Source of the DNA: Hondaea fermentalgiana
Lineage: Eukaryota > Sar > Bigyra > Thraustochytrida > Thraustochytriidae
Assembly (NCBI GenBank): GCA_014084085.1
Contig: NPFB01000038.1
Coordinates: forward strand, 114,063 to 167,714
Length of the DNA: 53,652 bases
Reading direction: 5' to 3'
The notes under the pieces are model-generated. The model was given only the letters and a program-made list of their open reading frames with translations. It did not search any database and had not been told where the DNA came from. Shown here piece by piece: positions 18,501-29,100 of the stretch; position 1 is the stretch's first letter; every line of letters starts with the position of its first letter. Made by a program: the position numbers and the translations under genes.

Positions 18501-19786
18501 GATGGCTTTTTGCGTGTCTTTCCAGAAGACGAGGTAGCTTCCGCCTTGTCTGAGGACATGGGCTGAGGTGCAGACACATCTCCGCGAGGTTGACGTTTGC
18601 GGGGCGCCTCGGGGCTTGCCGGAATCACCCCACTTCGACTGTTGTGCGCAATATCTTCTTCTTCATAAAGGTCATTTTCCTTTTCAGGTACCGGTCGCAA
18701 GGCGCGCAGCTTTTCGGAGATGTCTTCGCGCGACGCTTGCTGAGGAGAGCCAAAAAGACACTTCTTGACCACCGCGGAACTAGCCTTACGGGGGGGCGCT
18801 TCCGAAGCAGCCACGGCAGTTGCGCGTTCGCTATTTCCACTGCTGCTGTAATGGGAGCCAGGCGATGAAGCCACAGAAGCAGCATGCGCAGCTTGAGGCG
18901 AGCCAAGATGTGTGTTCGAGGAGTCCTTGAGAGGTGAGGCGACGCCTGGCGAGGCCAAAAGTGCTGCACGCCTCGAAGACATCGTGCTCGACGAACGAGT
19001 TAGACCCTTGTGGCGCGCTGCTGCGAGCGCAGCGCCAGCTACCACCCCAGACCCTCGCGACACTTTTTTGGCACCAAGCTCTCGCAATGCTTGACCTGGC
19101 TTGCGGCGGAGGACACTTTGGGAGCCGTAGGGTAAGGCACTTGCATTATGAACCTTGGAGACACCCTTTCCACCATGTCGACCCGCAGCCACAGGCGGCA
19201 ACCCTAGCGCTGCCCCATTGCTATTTGTGATGGGCGAGGCGCCGATCTCGTCTGCAGCAGCCCCTTGCCTCTTGTCGGGTGTAGCAGCAAGAATATCTTC
19301 CTCGTTGGAGTGCGCACGCTCTGGGGTCGAGCATGTGGACCCGCGACGAAATCGCTCCTCCACAAGAGGACTCGCGGCCACAGCATAGCGACGGCGTTTT
19401 AACAAGAGGGGCTGTTCCGGAGTGCCGGGTATAGCTCGCGCTGCATGGCCATCGCCGCGTTTACGTTTGAGCTCCGGCGACGCGGCCACGGCAAAAGCAG
19501 CTTCTTCGTTTCGCCCTCGTTTCTGCGGCGACTCGTGCAAGACCGATTGCGCCGCTTTATGTTGAACCGGCGCGTTGCGCGCTTCGCGCACGCGGAGCCC
19601 CTCGGCCTCCTTTTTCAGCATGCCATAGCGCTTGTACTGCGTCTTGATGTGGACGAAGGTGTCCGCGTCCCGCGCCGTTGGTGGTCGTCCATGTTGGGCC
19701 TCGAACTGGGTCTCCCAGCGCCGCAGCCGCGTCTCGATCTTACCGAGCCGCGCCTCCACCTCTGCCAGCCTTCCCTGCGTCGCCAT
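15560..19786 (-). CDS. RECQL4: RecQ4-type DNA helicase with Sld2-like, GRF and SAP modules
   Basis: 1408 residues from the ATG at 19786; the frame is open 73 codons further upstream, but that part is Arg/Ser-rich. Residues 1-64 resemble the Sld2/RecQ4 N-terminus (RRWETQFEAQHGRPP ... KTQYKRYGMLKKEAEGL), needed for replication initiation in known homologues. NFVKLDLRKNRWRDRKKGG near 446-464 matches the conserved RecQ4 NxVxLxL motif. A GRF zinc finger lies at ~549-607 (CPGHQLPAVLLTVKKAGKN to CNFFMWADD) and a SAP motif at ~635-672. The helicase core has Walker A GTGSGKS (~733), DEAH (~835) followed by the RecQ4-like SSWSHNFRPA, and motif VI QEVGRAGRDGR (~1050). It should act in DNA replication and repair. 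It is divergent from the AIF gene. The RecQ4 assignment is strong. Confidence 0.93.
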   Translation of the reverse strand: MATQGRLAEVEARLGKIETRLRRWETQFEAQHGRPPTARDADTFVHIKTQYKRYGMLKKEAEGLRVREARNAPVQHKAAQSVLHESPQKRGRNEEAAFAVAASPELKRKRGDGHAARAIPGTPEQPLLLKRRRYAVAASPLVEERFRRGSTCSTPERAHSNEEDILAATPDKRQGAAADEIGASPITNSNGAALGLPPVAAGRHGGKGVSKVHNASALPYGSQSVLRRKPGQALRELGAKKVSRGSGVVAGAALAAARHKGLTRSSSTMSSRRAALLASPGVASPLKDSSNTHLGSPQAAHAASVASSPGSHYSSSGNSERATAVAASEAPPRKASSAVVKKCLFGSPQQASREDISEKLRALRPVPEKENDLYEEEDIAHNSRSGVIPASPEAPRKRQPRGDVSAPQPMSSDKAEATSSSGKTRKKPSAATAPNAVPARRELSQNFVKLDLRKNRWRDRKKGGSGRLKARKEMYESARGYAPSEGNDHDGASSGLVSQRKMVATQSDALEGIVDRLAAASSDSTVQVDAPKGSSKLLSRPSIDDAPLCPGHQLPAVLLTVKKAGKNRGKQFYACSVGRENNGPQAWRNRGGGGRGGCNFFMWADDQSDRVAEELLRPSSDVAFEEERLADARVAFSAMSVPQLKETLKRRGLSVNGKKADLVERNIEAAAGELERKDAHEHVFREMDADKGPSEEVLEGVLEDVFGFEKFRGDQLWAIKRIMQGKSSLLVQGTGSGKSLCYQLPALLLPGLTLVISPLVALMEDQLKSLPMAIPGAILSHQQSGREMARAIKMVQAGRIKVLFVSPERLFSSSFQRLVRTPGLLPEISLVCVDEAHCISSWSHNFRPAFLRLRELLARSGTGSSENDETRHDLACLRPRCVLGLTATATGKVVRDICGVLGVDAKSGLKAGSWLRENLHLEACIVPSDGEHRFKKLLTLLDGEGKPQKSAREESGARLAKPASVIVYVRTRNETELVAERLRSYGISARAYHGSMSGSDRSTVQTGFMKGSFRVVVATVAFGMGIDKANIRGVVHMGMPRSIEDYVQEVGRAGRDGREAVCVCMFDEADAMRLHSLAHAEGVDGRMPIRSLLRTLGERRSQRQIALRLDELALKLDMKEAVLETLIVHLSLPPLRLVQLLPSGYASCTISVLRSQDPASSNGVLKKALELADASGKCALAQVADVQGMSVSGVIRVLSELQTRRAISLTFSEPALYIRATDPADARWQGEAEKVVDELVRKAAELEQLQAQKIEQAFGVFSLLAEDRRDDVETRLHAYFAIDAKGKEELGAANPHATVADDSDDLCALAEIPFQTLTQGKTRTLVLSDLKGLMRDRALADGVLSGRVLARILHGISSPCYPYARWKTSAYWGKWRSHRFDELEALGDAALRELRIASAVRVREEIDA

Positions 19787-20735
19787 CTCGCGCGCGCGCC
19801 GGCCGCTCGCACCTTGCGCCAGCGGCTGCGCCGACAGCGACCCCCGCCGCCCTCCGGCCCACCGAAAGGTTAATCGACTGCTCGACGCGCTGCACGCAGA
19901 GCGCGCCCGACTCGGTCTCGGTGCTTGACCTCGCGACCTAACCACCGCTGCGTCCCTTTCCCGTAACACTCGCACATCGGGCATCCGCCGTGTCTCCACG
20001 CCCAATCAGGTGTCTCCGCAACGCAAAATGTGGCCCAGCGTCTGCGACGCGCGGACCAAACCATGGGGAGCCCATGCTTGATCCGGTAACGTCCGCACGC
20101 GCGCGACGCGCGGGGACGACGAATCGGGTGTCTGCGCAACGCGAATCCGGCGGCTGTGAAGTCCGCGTTCAACTCCGCTCCGGCAAAGCGGCTCCGCGCC
20201 GAGTCCCGCGGCCGAGGCAGCGTAGCGAGCTCCGCGCGCGCGCGGGCGGGAAGGGAGCGCGCGGGCGAGCGCGCGCGAGCGCGCGGGCGTTTCTCTCTCT
20301 GCGGCCCGAGGCGATCCGGGTCGCGAAGAAGGCGCGGACGGAGATAAGGCAAGTCCCGAGACCGAGGTGAAGCAAAGCGCGGCCAAGATAAGATACTGCT
20401 GCTTCTGCTGCAGCTACGCGAGCTGCTGCTGGTGCTGCTGCTGGTGGTTCTGGTGCTGAGGCCCTTTTCGCTCCGTCCGGACGCGAGATTGCGACGCGAG
20501 AGACGCGACGCGGGATCGGGAGAGAATCGTGCGCGTAGAGTATCAGCCTTTCTTTCCGGCCGGTCTGCTGACCTGGCTTGCCTGTGACAAAGTCTTGGAC
20601 GCGGCGAGGCTTACGCGCGCAGGTGGACGCGACGAACGAGAACACCTTCGCGAGCGACGCGACGTGATCAGAAGAGGGGCGCGGCTCTAGAAAAGGATTC
20701 TCGTACGGGTTTGTTTCGCAGCCGAGGTTGCAAGG
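19787..20735. promoter_or_regulatory. Divergent promoter region of RecQ4 and AIF genes
   Basis: About 950 bp. It contains a 21-base direct repeat, AATCAGGTGTCTCCGCAACGC at 20004-20024 and AATCGGGTGTCTGCGCAACGC at 20122-20142 (two mismatches), and a partial third copy, GTGTCTCCACGCCC, at 19990-20003. A GCGCGAGC-rich block follows near 20236-20290. A shared regulatory role is an inference. Confidence 0.5.
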
Positions 20736-21988
20736 ATGGGGCTGGCACGAGGCATTTTGGCGTCAAGGCGAGCGGGCCCAGTCCTACGTGGGAGACATTG
20801 GGGGACCCGCGGGCTGCATGGCAGCTCGCCACGGTATCAGCAGCAGCGGGAGTGGCGCCATACTGCGAACGCCAAATCCAAGACGCTCGTAGCGACAGCT
20901 ACGGCTGCGGCAGTTTCTATCGCTGGCGCCACCCTCTACTTTTCGCAAGGAGCAGAAGAAAATGTCGCACGCATGGACGAAGACCCTCTACTGACAAGAA
21001 CGGAGAGCATTTTCAACCGACGGCGGATCAACAGCCGCCCGAAAAAACTCGTCGGCCAAGTCCACTACGAATATGTCATCGTGGGGTCCGGTACGGCGGC
21101 CTACACTGCGCTCGAGGCAATTCGGCAATCGCGGCCAAAGTCTTCTATTCTGCTCATCTCTGAGGAGCAACAGATGCCGCGCATTGACGTGGATACTTTT
21201 CAGGATCCGCTGCCCGACGAACTTTACGACGTGTACAACGATTGGCGTCGCCATATTGCCTGTAAACTGGACTCGAGTGAGAGCACCGAGCTCATTGGCC
21301 AGGGCATGCGCAAGTGGTCCACGCGGGGCTCGGGCGGATCCGCGAACGGAAAAAAGGCCCAGGCCGTTTCTCTTTTGGTCGAGGCTGCCGGCGACCTGAA
21401 CGTGAATCCCGAGGACAAGACCATTCAGCTATCAGACGGGAGCGTTCTTTCCTACGACAAGTGCCTGCTGGCGCCTCCCGGCAAGCCCCGGGAGTTGTAC
21501 GTACTCAAGTCGAGCATTTCCTTCCTCCTGCGCGATCGCATCAACGCCTTGCGCGATTTCCAGGATTTTGATGACCTGCACAATGTCGTGAGCAAGGGAG
21601 GCAAGACCGTGCTGGTTGTGGGCGGAGGCTTTCTCGGAACGAGCATTTCCGCCGCGCTGCTCAACCTGAACAAGTCGCTGGAGCAGCCGAATCGCATTGT
21701 ACAGGCATTTGTCGAGGCAACTGCGCTGCAACAATACTTTCCTGATTATCTGTGCTCTCACATCACGGCGGGTCTAGAAAAGCAAGGTCTGGAGCGCAAG
21801 CCTGATGTCCTTGTTACGGGCGTGTCGCGCAGCGAGCCTTCTGATTCGCCGGCGTCTCAGCCCGTGGAACAGCACCACGTCTCTTCGTCATCGCAAAGCG
21901 CACTTGCATCCGCCGCCGCCCCTGCCGCTGCTGCTGCTGCTGCAGCTGCTGCTGCTGCTCCTCCTCCTGCTGCTGCTGCTGCTGCTGC

Positions 21989-22024
<36 letters not shown>

Positions 22025-22712
22025 GGGAAGCGGTCGCTTCGATCGGGAGACGGGCCTGCCAGAACAGGTTTGCGTGACATTCATGCAAAACACAAAAAAA
22101 GAATTTCTTGACGCCGACCTGGTTGTGCTCGCGAGTACAAATGTAGACCCCAACGTGGAAATTGCGCGAACGAGTGACCTCGAAGTCGACCCTCGCTCCG
22201 GAGGCATTGTCGTCAATCCATCTCTCGAGGCGTACGACGGTCTCTTTGTTGCCGGCAGCGCCGCTTCCTACTATGATGCTTCGCTGAACCGCCGTCGACG
22301 CAACGACTTTTACGACAATGCGCTCAATTCGGGTCTTTTGGCAGGCCAAAACATGGTGGCCGAGAATGGCCGTCTGTACCGCTACATGCATCAGCCCACC
22401 TTTCGCTTTTCGTTGCCGAACCTGGATCTATCGTTCGATGCTGTAGGCGAGATCAATTCGAACCTTCCCACCGTCGGCACATGGCTTGCAAAGCGGGACG
22501 ATGCCGGCAGACCTACGCAGGACACTGCGTTTGAGCGCGGTATTGTCTTTTATCTGCGCAACAATGTTGTGGTTGGCGTGCTATGTTGCAATGCCCCTGA
22601 GTGTCTCGATGTTGCGCGGGACGTTCTCCGCGCCCGCATGAACTTTGAGGACGCTAGCAAGCTCATTCTCCTCGCGCCGACAAACTGGACAAAAACTTTA
22701 AAAACAAAATGA
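20736..22712 (+). CDS. AIFM1: Apoptosis-inducing-factor-like mitochondrial flavoprotein
   Basis: 658 residues. The N-terminus is Arg-rich and fits a mitochondrial presequence, followed by a single hydrophobic segment (~52-69), as in AIF anchored in the inner membrane. The FAD-binding Rossmann motif is at ~115-128 (IVGSGTAAYTALEAI) and the NAD(P)H-binding one at ~293-306 (VLVVGGGFLGTSISAAL). The C-terminal part has the family landmarks NVDPNVEIARTSDLEVD and GLFVAGSAASYYD, then the AIF C-domain. Oddities: a ~75-residue insertion at ~362-436 with polyalanine, polyproline and polyaspartate, encoded by triplet repeats. The segment corresponding to the animal MRPPLSKELW motif reads DTFQDPLPDELYD. 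The animal HHDHA site reads FYDNA. It is a probable NADH oxidoreductase supporting respiratory-chain assembly; a death role is not implied. Confidence 0.88.
21930..22021 (+). repeat. Coding triplet repeats (GCT)n and (GAC)n inside the AIF gene
   Basis: A run of GCT/GCC Ala codons with an interrupting Pro cluster, followed by eleven Asp codons. It is read in frame and forms a low-complexity insertion between the second Rossmann domain and the C-terminal part of AIF. Confidence 0.9.
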
Positions 22713-23113
22713 AGGAAGACCGACAGCCCCACCGGCACAGTGAGAAATCCGGCCTCTGCAATGCAATACAACACAATGCACACATTTTTTTCTTTATTAT
22801 TGACGAGCCTTGTATGTGGGTGCGATCCATGCCGTGCGCGAGTGACTGATAAGAACAGTGCGTAATGAGTGACTTTCTCATGAATTCCCTAGTTGACAAG
22901 GAAGAGAAGTCTTGGGAGTAGGACCCAGGGAAGTCGAAAAGGCTGCCCGAGGTCTCGTATTGGGAGATACATTTCTCTTTCGATTTGCACCTTCTACTGC
23001 TCCTGCCATGAACAAAATCTCAAAAAAAAACCAAACAGGACTTTTCATGAATTATACTTGCTTGCTTGCAGAAAAAACTTAGGCCTAGGCCGTACCTGAT
23101 CGTCGGCTCACGT
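22713..23113. other. Convergent 3' region of AIF and GCN1
   Basis: 400 bp of comparatively AT-rich sequence between two stop codons, presumably both 3' UTRs and polyadenylation sites. No gene or repeat stands out. Confidence 0.6.
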
Positions 23114-26100
23114 TCAAAAGGCTTCTTCTACGGTATCCTCGTCGACTCCGGCAAGAGTTTTACGGCAATACTCGCCCAGACTGCGGCCCACCGCGGCCGA
23201 GGAGATGCCCTTGATCACCGCCTTGAGCACTTCCGGGTCCGAGCGCACTTGCGTCACAGCCAAGAGAGCCTGATCAGCTGCAACGCGCAACTTGGGCTCC
23301 TTGGTGGCGGCAAAGATATCTGGGGCCACGCGCGAACCATATGCTTTCATCAGCTCCGGGTTCAGGCGCGAAGCACGCTTCAAAGCCTGCATCGCGCCAA
23401 TGCGAACATCCATGAGCTTGTCCTTGAGACCACTCAAGAGCCTCTCCACGAGACTGTCGGTGACCTTGGGCGCAGTGTCAGCGCCGACGCTGGCGAGCCA
23501 GGCGCCACAGGCATTGAGCGCCTCCTCGCGCAATGTCGGGTTATCCAGCGAGACGCCATGCGCCCACGTCTCTTCGACAATGTCCTTGAACCAGCCCGGC
23601 GCATTCTCGCTTCCCAACAACAGGTCTGTGCAAGACGATGCCGCCGCACCCACGAGCAGACACGGCGTGTGAACGCTGGCCCAAGATCCGGCGGACGGTG
23701 CCGCATCCTCGCGAAGCGAGTCGACGCGCTTTCGCACGGCGACCTCAAAAGCCTGCGCGCCCTGCTCAACATGCTTGAGCACACGCGCCAAACAGATGCT
23801 CGACTGCTTGCGGATTGCCGCGTGGCGGTTAAAGAGGAGATTCTCCGACTCCATCTTGCCCGCGCACTTGCCAAGCACGGGCTGCGTTGCCTTGGCGCCC
23901 GAGATGAGAAGCACGCCAGAAAGCGCCTCTAGAACCGAAAGGCGCACGCCGGAGTCTGTCTCGGGCGCCACTGCCGTGTTTCCAAGGTCGTTCACAAGAG
24001 GATCCACGCGTGTGCCAATCTTGATGAGCTTTTTCAAGGCAGCGGTGCCATTGTCCCGCACGCGCGTGTGCTCGCTGTTGAGCGCCTTGACAAAGGTCGT
24101 CTGTAACTGCGGGAGAAAAGGGCGCAAGAGAGGCCCTCCCTTGTCGAGGAGTTTGCTCAGCGTCTGCAAGATTGCGACCTTGACCTGCCAAGGAAAACGA
24201 TCTCCGACGATACGAATAAGAGGACCCGTGATCTTGATGACAAAGGGTCGAAGCGCTGCAGGCGAGGTCAAGTCAACGAGCTCGCCGAGTCCCAGCGCAG
24301 CGCTCTCGCGTTGCTCCGCAGAACCGTTCATGAGGGCGTGCTGGTAGAGAGGCAGCAGCGGCTCGAGACCCTTGGGCAGGCAAAGCCCGGGCAGCACGTA
24401 GTTGGCCGCCTCATTTCGATCCTTGAGGCGATACTTGGCGTCGGAGGCCACGCTCTTGAGCATGCTACGAATGAAATCGAGCTGGCCCAGAAGGGTATCC
24501 TGCGGTGTCGCTTTGATGACGCTAGAAAAGGCCTTCCAGGACTCGGTGAGAAGGACCTTGTCCTCTTCCATGCTCGAAAAGCGCTTGATGAGCTCCTTGA
24601 GAATGGCGGCAAGGTGATCCGAAAAGTCTGCCTCAGTCGTTGCGCAAAAGGTGCCGAGCATGGCGACCACGACACGCTTCTCCTCTGTCGACTTTGACTC
24701 TACGAGGACGTTGAGGAGTCCGGGCACAAGCCAGGCCACACGCTCCTCCTCAATGCTTTGCAGCATTGAACACGTGGCGTCCCAGACGTGAGTCATGTCC
24801 TCTTCGTGTGCGCCACCGGGGCCGCCCGCGCCCTTGACGAGCTCGCGCAAGCAAAATCCCTGAATTTTGTCCACGTAAAAGTGCAGCACAGGCGAAATCG
24901 TTTCACACACTGCGCCGAGCGCCTTGGCATGGAACGGCGTCATGGGCGAGACCAAGAGCTTGGGCAGGAGCAGCGGCATGATCTCGCGACTGCGGAGCGC
25001 GAGAATCTTGGTGAGGCCCTCGAGCGCCCGCTCGCCTTCCTCGTTGTCCAGACCCGAGGCCTCGAGGCTCGTGAGCATATTAGGAACGATTTCGTTCATT
25101 GCCACAGAGCCAACCTGGCGGTAGAGAGCGCCAAAGGCCTCGGCAGCGGCCTCCTGGACGTCCTCGTCCTCGTCGCTGAGACCGCTTTGCACCGCCGGGA
25201 GAAGACGCGGCACGAAGCCTTCGAGCTGCTTTCTGCTCGCGGCCTCGATAACGGCCAGCAAACCGAGCGCGATACCTGCGCGCGTGTCGGCATCGTCGCT
25301 CTTGAAACCATCCTGGATGATGGGAATAATATCGGGGAGAACGCGCTCTCCGAGCTTGCGCACGATGTCGCCAAGACTACGACCTGCAGCCATGCGCTTG
25401 TCATCCGACTCTCCGGACAGCCCGGCGACGATCTTGTCCATGAGCGGCTTGAGAATCTCCTTGAGCGCGCGACCGGTGTTGACGACGAGGTTCTTCCAGA
25501 CCTTGAGAGCGCTTTGGCGCACGACGGCCGAACGATCCGTGCGCATAAGGTACACGGACGCAAGCACATCTTTGCGTTTTTCCTCGCCCAGGGCCTTGCC
25601 AAGAGCAGCATCAAAGTTCGCATCCACAACAGCCGTGGCGCGCCGCAGGGCGTGCTTACCGCCTTGGGCGCCGCCCTGGGCGCTGCCCTTGGTCTCCTCT
25701 TCATCCTCGCTGTCCGTCATGTCCGCGTCGTCCTCGTCGTCAGCCTCTTGGAAGGCCTCGCGCGCTTGACGCGCGGCCGCCACGGCCTCGGCACTTCCGC
25801 CGACGCGATACAGGAGATCGCCAAGCAAATGGACGGAGCTCTGGCGCACGCGCCACTTTTCGTCCTCGAGGCCTTCCTCCAACACAGGCAGGAGCATGTG
25901 TGTATGCTCGATCGCATGCTGTTCCACAATAACCTGACCGGCGCGCATGGAGACGTCGCGCACAAACTCGGACTCGTCCGCGAGGCCGTTGACCACAATG
26001 GGCAACTCGCGCGTCACAAACTGCTCGTTCTTCTTAACGCCAAGTACAGGGGGCAGAAACACCATCACCCAAACCACGCCCTCGCGCACCGGAGGGGCGT

Positions 26101-29100
26101 TCGCGTAGGCCATGGGGAAAACGTTCTCGTTGAGCACGCGCAGCATGAACTCGTCACCAAGCGCAACAATGACCTCCACAAGACCTTGCGCACCGCCTGA
26201 TCGCTCCACTGGGGAGGTGTCACTGCGCGAGGTCTCGAGCAGCCATTGCAGCAAGTTGGCAAAGTCAGGCAGGCCCTCGCCAAGACCGCTGGTGAGGGTG
26301 CCCAGGGCCTTTGCAGCAGTCGAGCGGACGCCCGGAATGGGGTCCACAAGGACCTTGCGCAGAACAGGCATCAAGTCCTCAACGTAAGGGAGCACAGCTT
26401 TGACGTCCGAGATCATCGAGCACATATTGCCCGTGATAAGAGCTGCCTTCTTCTTTGTCTCGGCGGAGCGCTCGTTGAGTCCACGATCGAGAACAGGCAC
26501 GATGAGAGCCAGCGACGGGGCATCGACCATATGCACGAAGCGCGTGCGGTGAAGAGCGTCGACGCACGGGGCTGTCTTGGTGTCTGGGTGTGTGAGCGCG
26601 CGCTTGAGGGTTGGCACCAACGCCTGGATCTCCGGGTTCTGAATCACAGATCCAATGTCCTTGAGCGCCTTGCTGCCCGCAGCGCGCACCTTGGCGTGCG
26701 TATCTGTGAGCGAGGAGACAAGCGTCGGGACAACCTGAGGGAGGGCCGCAGCAAGCTGCTTGCGCGCGCAAAAAGCCATGGATCCCAGCATACGGATCGC
26801 GGCTTGCTTGGTGCGCCATGCAGGATCGTCAATGGCCTTGAGAAGCGTCGGCAGGATGAGCTTGACACCGTGTCCGCTGAGACGCGCCATGATCGCGCGA
26901 GAGGCATCTTGCGCCGCGTTGCGCACGGGCTTTTTGGCATCAGCAAAGCACTGGAGCAGCGAGGGCAGAACGCCAATCACATACGGCTCAAAGAGCATGC
27001 CGAGAGACGAGCACAAGGCCTCGAGGACCATGAGGCCGCCCTGTCGGACCTCGGTGTGCGTGGACTTGCACGCGGCCTCAATACGAGGCACCACATTGTT
27101 CTTTTTCAGGACAGTGATGCCAAGACCCTTGACGACGCTTCCGACGCCAAGAGCGGCACCACGGCGCTCGGCGTACGAAGACTTGGCCGCTGCTTCAGTA
27201 TCAAGAATGAAGGCCGGGCCTTCGTCCTCGTCGTCCTCATCCTCTCCTTCAGCGCCTGCCTCCTTTTCAGGTGCGGGCGCCACGAGGGTGGCGCGCAGCA
27301 TAAGCAGGTCGACATATTCGGCGCCACGTTCTTTCACCTTGGCGGCCTTCATGAGCGGCGGCAAACACTTTGTCGCAGCGAGCTGGACAGCTTCATTCGG
27401 GGTTCGCAGAGCTTCCACAAGGCTCTCGGCAATGCGCGGGATGCGCTCGTCTGTCTTGTCAAGAAACGAGGCGAGCGAGCCAACGAGAATCACTGCGCCT
27501 TCGCGCTGCCAGTCCATCTCGGCCTCACCCGACTTTTGCTTTGACCCCTTGCCTGATGCCTTGTCCTCGCGCAAGTAGGGCTCGAGCATGGGTAGCAGTT
27601 GGTCAATCATGTGCTTGCCGTACGTGCTTACAAGCTGCATACCGGATTCCAAAAAGGTTTGGCGCACCAGGCCATCGTTGTCCCGAAGGCCTTGGTCGCA
27701 AATGAAGGCAAAGGCGCTCTTGGCCTGGTCTGCACTGAGCACGCCACCCTCTCCGTCTGAATCGGCGCACGCAAGAAGCGTCGTGGCTACACCCTGGCGC
27801 GGTCGCCTGCGTTTTTCCTGTTTGGCAAGCTTCTTTGCCTCGGCATCTCGGTCAATAAACTTGGGCTTACTGGACGCCTCGTTGTCCTCCTCCTGGGCCA
27901 AGCGCAACTTTTCCGTGTAGAGAGACACGAGAGCTTCGATCGCCTTTTCACCCGTGTCCGGGTGCTCCTCGATACCGGCCGCAATCGATTTGGACGCCTG
28001 GCGGCGCACATGCGCGTACTCGTGCGAGAGAAGAGCCACATAGGGTTCGAGGTAGGTGACAGGGAAGCGGGCCTGGGTCTGCTCGACCAGTTCACGTGCC
28101 AGCCCACGCGCCTCTTCATCGTCATCGACGGCAACAAGCCAGATGCGCGCAACCAGAGAGGCGTGCGCACGCGAGGAAAGACCCTGGGGGGACTTTGCCG
28201 CGGCCAAAAGAGCACCGAGCGTAGCACGGCGCACCTCAGGAGACTCGGACAAGAGTCCATCTTCGGAGATAACGAGCTCGAAGAGATCTGTATCCATGAG
28301 AGGAGGCGGGGCACTGCAGAGACGGCTCATGACGTCTGCCGGGGAAGGCATGGCTCCGGGGAGCACGAGGCAAGCGCGCAAGAGGGCACGCATGGACTGC
28401 AGACGAAGGACATCGACGGCGGCCAGCGTGTTTGCGTGAAGATTGATGAGCCCAACGGCGCGCTCCACAGAATCCACCGGGGCTTCCATAAAGTCCATGT
28501 AGCCCTCGTACGGGTTGCTTCGCTTGGTGGGCTTGACGGCGGCGGCGGGCTCCGATTCGGGACCATTGCCATTCTCGGGTGCTTCAGGCTCGTTCTTGCT
28601 GGCCTTGGTTTTCTTCTTATCCTTTTTCTTTTTGTCCTTGCCATCCTTGTCCTTGCCGTCCTTGTCCTTTTTCTTCTTCGATTTGGGCTTCTTTTCCTTT
28701 TCTTCGGCCTTTTCGTCGTCGTCGTCATCGTCGGCATCATCGTCTTCGTCCTCGCCGCTCACCACAAAGGTTGCCCAGAGCACGAGAATCTCAGGATCGA
28801 GCGCAAGGCCCACGATGGTGAAGCGCATGACAGGAAACAAGAGGTCAAGGAGACCAGCGGTGAGCGGCTGATGGTGGCCATCTTCGGCAAGGCCGCACGC
28901 TTCCGTGAAGAGAATGCGGCATGCCTCGCCCAGATGCACGAGACAGCCAGGACGTGTGTCCTCGCGAAGTGCCATCTGCAGCGCGAGCGCCAAAAAGTCA
29001 GAATTGCGTTGCACCGCCTCATTGGGCCCAGTGGACAGGAGCGCAGAGAGAACATCTTGCATGTCATCCAAGACGAGCGGGGCGTTGCTAATGGGGAAAC

